Assembly (NCBI GenBank): GCA_963169105.1
Contig: OY720639.1
Location: 123,649,117 to 123,713,116 of the forward strand
Source: Ceriagrion tenellum
Taxonomy: Eukaryota > Arthropoda > Insecta > Odonata > Coenagrionidae
Direction: 5' to 3'
DNA length: 64,000 nucleotides
Both the position numbers and the translations under genes were made by a program. Shown piece after piece: positions 26,901 to 38,900 of this stretch. The first letter of the stretch is position 1. Every line of letters begins with the position of its first letter. The notes under the pieces were generated by a model that was given only the letters and a program-made list of their open reading frames with translations, was not told the origin of the DNA and made no database searches.

Positions 26901-29900
26901 TAATCGGCGAAAATCTACAAAATAAGTATCATATGAAGTTTGTTCATAATTTTCTGTTTAATTTGATACCAAACACCAAGGAAATCTGTTGATTTTTACC
27001 TGCACTGTGCTCTAGTAAGACTACTAGAGTGCATTTAGAGGATAATAGGAAGAAAGAAAGGTTAGTCACTCATGGCAATGGAATGCGACCGTTAGCGAGT
27101 GAGGGAGGGAGTCCCTCTGAGAGACGCGTTCGGGTGGGAAATGAGGATTGCCAATTATCCCCCTCAAGGAAGAAAGAGTTTGGGCCATAAAGATAAGAAG
27201 GGGCTCAGGGAGCAGGTAAGAAGAGAGGGTCGAACGTACAAGTATGTTTTTCCCACAGTTGCTCGTGCACATGTACAAGTACGTTCCCCTCAGTTGAAGG
27301 GTTAAAACCAAGGTTTATAATAAAATAAAAGGGGGATCAGATGCCTTCATTAGCATTTTAAATTTGCAATGAAAAAATCATTCAGCTTGACTGGGATTCA
27401 AACCTGCATCTCCCAAACACCAGTCAGGTGTGTTTGGCCAGTTACACCACCAAGCCATCTTTCTTCAAGGCAATTTTTGACAGGGCTAATACACTTGACC
27501 AGCAATTGGGCAATCCAGGATTGAATCCCAATGAAGTCAAATGATTTTTTCATTATAAATTTCATCTCTTGGTGTATATGCACCCATGCAATTGAATTCA
27601 TACCATCATTTGTACATGCAATGATTGGAAAAGTTGGATGAAAAATTGATTGTGGGGAAGCTACATTGAATTTCTTAGTATTTTAAGCTAAGTTACCAAG
27701 GATTAACATTTTACAAAGATATAAAATATGTGAACCCAAGATCACTTTTAAAGACTGATTAGAAGGGATGAATATACAATTGTCGAAAAGAGAAAGAGGT
27801 AATGGTGGTCAACACCATTACCTCTTCTCTTTTCGACAAACCAGTTGACCAGTAACAGCTTTAAAAATGCCCTGGGTGCATTTGCTGAAGCTCAAAAAGC
27901 AAGTCTTGATATGTTGTACATTTTTCCACTGCCTTTGCAACCATTTTTGTTTTCACTAGAGCCAAAAACTCAATCATGGAACAAGGATAATGAGAGGTGG
28001 TTGAAAAGAACAATATCAGGCTTGGTCACCTCCAACTGCCTGTTGGTGGAAAAGGAGTAATTTTACCAGATGGTGTATTTATTATTCTCCAATGTGGACT
28101 TGATATCTCTAAGGGCATAAGGCAGCACAGGTGTTTTGTGAATGTCACAATGGTGTCAGAGGTAAAAGTACAACACCTGCAGAGCCATGTTGTGCTGAGC
28201 TATATACTCTTGACTTGGAGTAATAACCGCTGCTGGAGATGAGGAGACTCCAAAGTCTATGTTTGGGCTTATCTTGTATCAACAACTTCTACGTTGAACA
28301 TAAGGCAGGGATAAAAGAGCCTGTCCATGATACTATCCTGGCACATAAGATTAAAGTCCGGTCTCAGACTTAAGACTTTCCTATAGGAAGGAAAACATCA
28401 TATCCTATGTTATCATTGGCCATGCAATCCTTAGATAGGCGGACTGCAGCCCTCCTTCCCTATCTAATTCTAGGTCCCTTACCTCCAGGTGTCTCTTCCT
28501 ATGTACTTTTCTCTTCATTACGTCCATGAACTTATTCCTGAAACTTCCCCTGGGGAATTTTCCCCCAATTTTACCTTCAAATATGCTCTTCACAAACCCA
28601 TTCTGTCTCAGGATGTGTTCAATCCACCTGGTTCTTCTTTTCTGTATGGTGTTCCATATGGTCCTTTACTCTTCTACACACTTTATCATTTCTTATTTTG
28701 TCCATCCATTTTATCTTCAGCATCCTCTCATCCAGCATTCAAAGGCTTCTTGTCTATTCTGGTGAGCTTTTCCAATGTTCCATGCCTCCAATCCAAAGAG
28801 TGCCATGCTCCACACAATTTTTTTCATATACTGTTTCCTGGTTTGTAGTCCTATCTTCTTTGAGCACAACAGTTATCTTTTTCCCATGAACACCTTCGTA
28901 GCTAGGAGTATTCTCCACTTGATGTTCCCTGTACTTCTTCCATCCCATGTGATGGTAGATCTGAGATAGATGAAGGAATCCACTTGCCCTAATTTCTCTC
29001 CTCCCAAGGTGACTTCTACATTCAGCTTCTCTTTTCCACAAACTAGGATTTTAGTCTTTGTCGTATTTATTTTAATATTGTAATCTTGAAGAACTTGGTC
29101 CATTGCCTTTAGTGACCTTTGAAGACTATTGGGATTTCCAGCTAAGACTGCGATATGATCAGCAAAATGGAGCATGTTTATTTCTTCCCCTTGTATCTTT
29201 TTCCGCTCAATGCAATTTCTTGTGCTTCCCTTATAGCCTTCTCCAAGTACATGTTGAACAGCTTCTATAATACTCCATGCTTTTCCCTGATTAGTTAGAA
29301 ACAAACATCCAAGCATGGGCATATCAAGTGTCCCTGGTGCAAGGCTTTCTTCTAGGCTTTTATTATTTTAAGTTTGAGAACATCTGACTTCAACAACGAG
29401 ATAGACATATAGCCATTGCTACTGTTGAATGATAGGTCTAAGTCCAGACTGGTTTCAACCATTGCCCTCTTTCCAACCTGGAAGAGGAACGATCCTACTC
29501 CTCCACACAGGTGCTTTCTAACGACACTGAGAAGGGGGTCTCTGCTATTGAGCACTTGACAAGCCATACCCAGAAAACTGTTATAGAGACATACTAGGCT
29601 CAGTAGACCTCTACCACCAATATTGCAAATGAGACACTATCTGGAGATGGAAGATTTCAGATGATGTCTCTAAATGGACGTCACCTTCCTCATTCCCATT
29701 AAGGATTTGTAATATGTTGCCATTCCATTCATACAAAGGTATACAGCAGGGTAGGAACCATGAACATGTTCATGGCAAGAATCTTGTTCTTGCCAAACAG
29801 CTCAGGAGAGTATATCTGAACTTGGTGGTGAGTTTTTCTTTCACTGCAGCAACCTCCTGCATTTGGCATACGGGGACACCATGCTGTCATTTTCCTCGAG

Positions 29901-32900
29901 GAGAAACACGACACTCCTGTCAACAATTTGCAAGTCTTCCTTGTCCTTCAAAAATTTTCCTCTTGCCATGAGATTGTTGCACACTTGTCCAATCCAAAGC
30001 TCATCCCACCCAAGGACAAATGTAGGAGAGCAATACAGAACAACAAGGGGCCCATACTGTTGCCTTGAAAACACCAGAGAGGGGAGTTCCCAAATGAATT
30101 ACGCACGTGAAACGAAGGCGTTGTGAAAAGTTCTCTACATCCTCAAAATTTTCATTATTGACTCAAAAACTGAAGTTACCGCAAGGTATAGATTTACCAA
30201 CATTTCTTCCAGTTTGGAATGCAGGGTAATATCATGCTACTGACTTATTTTCTCAAACACACAAATATTTACCAAGCTTTTATGTTCATGTACACAAAGA
30301 AAGCAAATCTTTGTCAAACATTCAGTAACATAAACATATGATTCCAGTGTTGACAGCAAACATGATTCAAAATGCTGTAAACTACATACCAGCATTTTTA
30401 AATCTAGGTCACTGGAGGACTTGCAGAAGTTAACATTTAAGAAACTAAAAAGACAATAAATTGAGGCCAATAAAAATCATGCAGGCTCCAAAGATCATAA
30501 TGAAACATTTAACAAATAATCAGAGAGGAGAATGAGCTTAGCCTATGAGTGAATAGTACTGAGTTAAAATACCATTTTCACCATTATATAGAGTACCAGT
30601 ACCATTTGTAAACCAGTGTTATAATTGTAAGAAAAATACACTAAGTCACATTGCACGACACTAAACAACATTTTAAATACTATCATTTGATGAAATCCAT
30701 TGATCTGGCAAAGGAGGCAATGACCAGTTAACAATGTTGTCATAGCCATGTATACAAATGCCACTATTTACACTTCGTAATTCATGTGATTTGCTTCCCA
30801 AGGAGATATTTAATGTGTTTACAGCTTCGCTGAATTTCTAATAAAGGGTATGACTAACATCACTGATTTCAGGTGAGAGGAAGGGGCTACTTTCCAGAGG
30901 TTTGGAATACCAATTGATTACTATTTTTTACTCCTAGGAAATGGTGGGGTGCCTCTCCTCCCCTGGCATCCCACTTCATCTGACTCAATTTCTGTACACT
31001 ATAAAATCATAATGGATAAAGTATAACAATGGCAGCATTTCAATATCACATTATTGTTTACTAGAAGAACCTTATATCCTGTGTGTGCATGCAACCCACA
31101 CTAGCTGGTACGCAGTGCATTGCATAAGTAGTAAGGAGTATATTGCCAAAAATTGTATAACATGCAAGTGGATTCCAGTCTATAGCTATCTTTATCACTG
31201 GGGAAACAGGAAACAATTAGGTGACTATTTTCTGACTGATCATACCTAGTTATATAGAAACGCGAGGAGAAAAATTTATAAAAAGTGCACTGATATTTCA
31301 TTAATAATGTTTTCGTTATTAATATTCCTTGAAACAGCAGGCCCATGCATAGTTATTTTTGTAAGGCATTAGTTCAATTTTCTCTCTGAGAGTGATGGGA
31401 TTTATGGGAGATTATAGCAGTTCATGTCTGTCAACCAGCCAACTTTGTTTCTCTCTTCCTATCCTTCCTGATGTGATCCACCATGTTAGTAATTCTTAGT
31501 GATCAAAATACAAGCAGTATTATAGCATAACAAAATACTTTACATTTTGTTTAAACCTGCTTCTTCCTCAACAGACTTTCTTGAACAACATGTGGTCAGG
31601 ATTTGATCCAATCTTATCGAATCCTTCAAAAAAAGATTTGAACCCTAACTATGTGGGTGGCATATTTTCTAAGTTGCAACATCTTTGCCATTTGATGCAA
31701 AGTTGTAGGAAATCTCACCTCATAATTTATTAACTTGGTCTTCTTGTGCAACTTTAGTGTGGTTATTTGTGTGAACATTCATCATGCTTTGATTAAGCAT
31801 TTCAATTGAGATTTTAAAGTACTAAGACATGTCAAGTTTCATTGAACATTTGCTGTTCAGTGCATGCACAATACCTTCATAACCCCTCAGAGCATTTTTT
31901 TTAATCGTTAAAATATGAAGGAAAGCTGTGAGCTTCCTTAAAAACAGCACCGAGAAAACATAATGTTTCACAGCTTTAGAGGGATTAGGCTAGGAGAGGC
32001 ACAAGCTAGGCTTAGTTAGCTTGAAAAATTCAGAACTGGTGTGTTTAAGAATGACAGAGAATATTGCTTTGATACCACACTACATCTCTAGGTTTGACAG
32101 AAGTAATAAAATAAGAGAGATGCATTGCAAAACAGAAAGGTTAAAAAATTGATTCTTTCCACGTGCAACAAGTGACCATAATAAATACTAGACTCAACAC
32201 ACTCCCATAATACAAGTCACCATTTCACCTCCCAAAACCTTATCCCTAGCATATATGACAGTGCTTTCTGTGGCCAACTGTGGATTCCTCTAAATAATAT
32301 TCATGGTTCAGATTATTGGCTTTTGAGCATTAGTTATGACACCACAGTACATGAGAAAAAAGAATTAAATATTCAGATGTCTCACACACTGAAATTCATT
32401 TATAATAAACAATGTACTTATCGTTGAATTTCTATTGAGTACTTCAATCATCAATAACTAATAATACTAAGAATGAGCTTATATGACAAATGTTTAAGTA
32501 AACATACGATACATTATCAAGAGGTTTCTTAGACTATTATGCTATTAAGTTGTTAACAGTGGTTCAATAAAGATAAAACCAACACAAAATAACATCTTGG
32601 AATGTAAGATTTATAAATAGCTATCATTATGAGTTCACATTCCCAGAAATACAGTGAAATTATTGACTTTTTCATTTGATGTCAGGTTTCCCCAAAAACT
32701 TGTCTCTGCTTTGGATCTTTTAAAGTAAGTTCCAAAATTAAAACGTGTTTCAGTATATACAGTAGAACCTCGATCTATTGTTTTTCAAGGGGATGGGCAA
32801 AAAAACGATGGATGCAGGAAAACGAACAATGCGGGAAAAGATTTACAAAGATCAAAACCATCGAAGAATATCCCTTAAGGATTTGGCAATGGGTCTAATG

Positions 32901-35900
32901 AGGGAACAGTTAGTGGCTAGATCAACTATGTTTACTCTGACAGCAGATTTATATGCATATCTGAAGTGCTACCGCTCACGAAAAGAAGAGTGTTCCTTTG
33001 AGTGGCATGAAACGTGGGAGATGTAAATTATGTAATTACAGCTCTACAACATAAAAATAAGCCAAATGCAAAAGATATACAGTAGAACCTCGATCTATCG
33101 TTTTTCAAGGGGATGGGCAAAAAAAATGATGGATGAGGGAAAATGAACAATGCGGGAAAAGATTTCCCGGGAGCCAAAGCGAGATGAAAATGCGAGAATT
33201 TTATGGTAACTTTTCACAGTAGAGGGGAATCTTAAAGAAATTTCTCTTAAAAGCAGGAGAATTTTTAAATTTATTGAAAATACTTCGTGTATCTCTAATT
33301 TTTCGTTTTAACTACTAATTGTTTCAAATATTTTATTAGTACTACAAATCCCAATGGTGTCTTGGATGATAAAAGTAAACAAACAAGGTCCATCATCATA
33401 TTATTGGATGATCCTCAAGCCCGCGCACCGACCTACCCATGCTTAGAAATTAATTCGTTTCAAATATCCTTGAGGGTGAGAAGCGCGCCTAAAATTTGTT
33501 GGGGAGGATGAAATCTTTTTTCGCGCTTTCCAATGTGCTCCACTGATGGAGGAGTGCCACCCGTTAAAGATGGAGGGAGCTTGATGCTACCAAGTGTACT
33601 CTTGTTTATCTGGAGCAATCGCGTAACCCACAAGGTATAGAGCAGGAGATGTGTAGAAGGTTATCGCCATCTGGTTCAGAGAGGCAAAAGTTAGCGGGCA
33701 ATCGGGTTGAAATGAGGAATTCCGATATCGGCGGTTGGAGTTCGGCTTGTCATTAATAAGTAAACACCAATTTCAAAAGAGTAAATCATTTTGATGGGCC
33801 ACGGTGCCTAAAAAAAAAAAAAAACATTTCTGGCAATGCAAGCCCACGTGAGACAACAGACGATAAGGAACTTAGCCCACTCTCACAGGACTTCCACTAC
33901 GACAAACTATTGGTTGAAACATCTGCGTTACCTTCAGCCGTCTTAAAACACCTATTTTGAACAGTTTCGGCTATAGGCTCAGTAATAAATACTTCAGGAA
34001 AATGAATAGACAAAAATACCTACTTTAACTGGCGAAACATGGAAAAATAGAAAAAGGAAAGAGCACAGAGAACCTAGGGTTTGGCCGCACTTACTAGAGG
34101 CCCGAGAAGTTGCGAGAAGTGACCATGACGAAGGTCAGGGAGTGACTGAATTGCCAAGGTTACAAGCCACGCCCGCTGCCCTCTGGTTGGTTCCGCGAGA
34201 GTCACATGACAAGAAACCCCACCTCCCTCCCTTCCCTCAGCCACTCCCCCGTTTAAGCCCATGTGGCCCACGTCATTTGAAATAATGCACTGGTTACATA
34301 CAAGAATTGGGTGAGACAGGTAATTGGGGGACCCTGTTTTTCGCTGGGAGGGACAGGGCAGGTGGAAGACCTTTGACCCTCACGACCCTTTCCGCGGAAA
34401 GGGCCCCACCCACTGAGGGGCGCAGTAGTGGAACATCAGTTAATTTTGTTAAAGTTTTTAATCGGCATGAATCTACAGAACAAGTATTATATGAAGTTTG
34501 TCCTTTATTTTCTGTTACATTTGATACTAAACACCAAGGAAATCCATTGATATTTACCCAGAAGGTTATAATAGATTTCGATATGGTGTCGAGAGCGAGC
34601 GTATGACAACTACTGGTAAGATAGCATTGAGAGGATAATAGGAAGAAAGGTTAGAAGCTCATGGCGAAGGAATGCAGCTGCTAAAGAGCAAGGTAGGGAC
34701 TCGTTTGGGTAAGAAAGGAGGAATGCCAATTGCCCTCTAGGAAGGAGTTAAGAAGGGCCATAAAGATAAGAAGGGACTCGAACGGCAAGGGCTACCCTTC
34801 CGTCCAATATGGCGCGTCACCCTCCCTCTCCTCCTTTCCTGCTGCGGAGCGCCGCAAAAATCCCAAAATCTTACTTCGGTGTAAATTTTTGGTTTCGTCT
34901 TAATCAAAAATAATGAATGTGGGAATTGCGATGTGGGGACCATGATTTGGAAACGATCGAAGCGGGAAAACGATACTGCGGGGAACGATGGATGCGTGAA
35001 TTATTAACGTTATCAGCATGGAACTACATTCGGGACCAAAGACGGCAAACAATAGATGCGGGAAAACGATCAATACGAGAACGATAGATCGAGGTTCTAC
35101 TGTATTCAATCATTTATATTTACCCAGAAATGAGGCAGTGACTCTTGGATAAGAAATATGGCAGAGAACACTCTCGAAGTATATAGTAAGCATCAAAATA
35201 ATAGTTAAATATGGACTTGATTATGTCTGCCATTTTCACTCGGAGATTATTTATAAGTCTCCGTTTCTCTTATCAGAGATACACAAACAAGCAAAATTTG
35301 GCTTATGATGTAGACTTATAACATATAGACTTGAAACTCTGAGAAACAGGCCTCTGGCACGATAGGAAAAATGTTGGATATTAGGTACTTAACATACCCC
35401 TCAGACTCTGGAAAAAGCAATCTACAATCCAAAAACAAGAACCTTAATCTCATCTGAAGATGATGAATAAACAGAAGGAGGATGTGTCCTTCTGCAGTAA
35501 TACAGCTTCGCACATTACTTGAATTAAGATTCATATTTCATCACTATCACTCTTAACTCATCAATAATCACTTTCTACAACCAACATGATTTTGCCCTCA
35601 GCTCAAAATTTATTGACAGAAAAATGCAAAACCGTAAAAAAAGGAAACAAATGTGATGCCTAGACCAATTCAACTCATTTTCTGCATCAGCCATGGTAAG
35701 AATGGCAGAGCACCTCAAAGTACAATTTTACCATCTATACAACGAATCATTACTTCATCTTCTTTGGTGTGACTGATAGTTACCATAAGAAAGATGACAC
35801 ATTAGGAACGACGAGGAACAATTAAGCCTACTTTAGGATCAACATTTCACTACCATAGTATCCAAGCAAAATTAATCTGTAACAATGGTGGAACCACATT

Positions 35901-38900
35901 ACACCCCGGCAGCACAAATGGATAAGATTATGCAAAAAGAAACACCAAGGGATTTTTCCTGGAGCAGAGGCATAGTAAGGTGTGGGTGCAACCATCCCTT
36001 CTGCAATACCTACCCTGCTGGAACAGTGGATCTGTTTACATAAATGTTAGGTCAATTGTAGAGAAATGGCTGATGCAAGCCTTGATCTGACGTTGGCTCA
36101 ATTTTATGTCAATGGTTGACCCTTCGTTGAGAGACCCTCAAGAGCCGTTGAGTCAACACTTCATTGAGAAATATTTGTTCAAAATTAACCAGGATGTCAG
36201 TTTTAACTGGCAGTTTTTATTACCAGAGTAATGCAGAATATTAATCTATTAGGATACTGATCATGGCGGGTATCAATATTACATAAATTAAATTCTCTGA
36301 ACAACTTGTGGGAAGAAAACTAATAGACAACCCTTGAAACATGAAGTTATATAAACTATTTGGATCGGATGGGCATGATAAACCTTACTCATGTTTCAGT
36401 TAAGCTTTTTGTAAACATTATTCGGCGCATTACTCGTAAATTGGCCTTCATGGGCACTTTTTTATCGACATATTGAGCATCTTCACCCTCTCACGGAATG
36501 ACCTGCTCGCTTTGTCTCTTGCTCTTCATTTGTTTCCTAGTGAGAAATTAAATTTGAAATGTGTTCATGTGGTTGCTATGTCGAGTTATTTACGAGTTAA
36601 GCCAACTACTCCGCGATGAAAAACTTTCTGTTTCGATGATGATTACTTCATTTATTGCCGTAATAGGAATTGATATCCAGTGCGCTGCTTGCTGCAGAAG
36701 AAAAGTCTGTTAAATAATTCGGTGAGCCATGGGAATGACTTCTTTATGCATCTTCATAACAGCGTCCGTCACGGAGCTGGATTCGAGCTAATATTTTGAT
36801 TACTTAACGAGTTCATCATTTTCTCACAAATAAATTTATTTATTACTGCGGAGATTGGCCAAATGTTGTAAATTACTCAACTGTATTCATTTATTATTAG
36901 CTACTCTTCATTTATAATGGAAGAGTTTACCTGAGAGAGTTGGGTATTATGCTATTTTTACATTTTGGACTAAACCACGTAGGGTTGCCAGGTCTCCCGT
37001 ATTTCCCAGGTTTTCACGTATTTTGACCTTATTTTTTTCAGTCTCCCGTATTGAAGAACATTTCTCCCGTATTTCATTCTAATATAATATTATGTGGTTC
37101 AAGTGCAATATTTTTTTGATTTTTAATGATTCAACTTTGATTATCGAAATATTCTGAGTGATATATCGAATTGTACATTGGTATCATAGCTGCCAATATT
37201 AAGTTATTTTTACAAGCATATACTCAAATGTACATGTATGTAAGTTTATGTTGGTACTAGGTTCTAGAGTCGGAAGTTGAAGATACAGCACAGATATTTT
37301 AAGTGTATGATGATTAAAATCCCATTGTACTCATCAAAGCTAAAATTTGAAATACTATAGAAAACATCCAATAGTATAGTGTTACTTCCTACATCGTATA
37401 ATGTGGTAGCAAATATCAGTCTCCCTTATTTTCAGTAAGAAAACCTGGTAACCCTAAAACCACATGAAATTCATAATTGATGTTTGAGGATATTCTAATA
37501 ATAAAGATTTTTCTTTTTATGCAGAAGTGTATGCTGAAGGAAAGGACAGTTATGTAAAAATAACACACTTGAGCGTTTAGAATTGTGTGAGACGTCATTG
37601 ATCTGAGAATTCCATCCATGGCGATACATTTCGCAATGATCGTCTGGCGATCAGCCCTTCCATCTCTCTCGGAAGATTATATCGAGACCATTTAGGACAC
37701 AGCAGTATAATCAGTGAAGATGATAGGTACCATGCACGAGTGATACGGACTGTAGAATCCCCTAGTGGAATTCAATACGAGTGAGTGGTAGTGGAGAAGA
37801 ATGGTACAATATGAAGATTTCATTCATTCTTAATAAGCCATAAATACTCTCACTTGTGCCAGTTTTCAATGAGAAATTTTTGAGATTGCAGTAGTTTAGT
37901 ATGTACAATTTATTGTTCAATGTAAATGCAAGTTTGTGTTGCTGTCTGGATTTGCCATTTTCTCTTAAATAAAAGATCCTAAAATGAAAATTGCACATTA
38001 TTTACCAGCATAACAAATCCTATTGTGGTTTGTTAGTCTGCCGTGATAGGATTTGAGGGGGTTAATAGTCATTGATTCCTAATAAGCCCTATACGTGGCT
38101 CTGCTGTCAGTTAACGTAAACCGTTTACACAAAATTAGTTGTATTTGATGCTGTTTTTGACCTTGCGTTGATGATGCAATTACGTCAAATTTACATCAAT
38201 GCCCACAAACATTTATATGATGTTTACGTCATTCTGACATCAAATTGGTAACAATGGCAGATTATATGCCAGCAGGGTAGTATTATTATCAGAAAACTGT
38301 TAGCCATAAGGAATTCAAAAACCCCCAGAGCCTCCAGAAAGAAGCAATCCACACCATCCAAAACAATGACCTAAATCCAACCCTGTCCTCGTGTCAATGG
38401 ATAACACATTCCATGTATATTTTTGACTATCAGGTAATTGGCTTCATTCACTTATGTGTGAGTAAAGTACGAGAAGGTACAAGGTATTATGAATAACCTT
38501 GATACAATAAATAAGACAATTACAAAAAAGATAATGGCCAGGATTGAATGGCAGAATGCTTCAGCAAATTGTGAACAATTCGATGACCAAAGTATTTGGC
38601 AGATGTACCTAACCATGGATAAAAACCTTTATAGCATGGTCGGTAACGAATGTATTCAATAGCATACAAAGAGACAACTTTACTCATTACCCTTAAAGAA
38701 AACAGCAAAGAATATTTTAATCTGAATTAAGGCTAAGGATATAATAAAATACACTCGTTTACCTAATCCCACTGGTGAATCTATGTGCGACAAGTTCTCG
38801 ATGGCACTGACAGTATCACTGTGGGCTAGAACTCGCATGACGGGCCAATAGCCAGCTTGTAGTCGGCGAAGCCCATGTAGGAGAGCTCGATCAACCCATC

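Noticed and set aside
27360..27465. tRNA gene
   Set aside because: A and B boxes are present, but the sequence does not fold into a cloverleaf with paired acceptor arms, and three related copies with a common tail mark it as a SINE.
28489..28848. 119-codon plus-strand frame
   Set aside because: Antisense shadow of the RTE-type fragment encoded on the minus strand.
36013..38277. Autonomous 2.3-kb DNA transposon
   Set aside because: Only an 11-bp terminal match supports it and no transposase is readable, so it is kept only as a low-confidence remnant.
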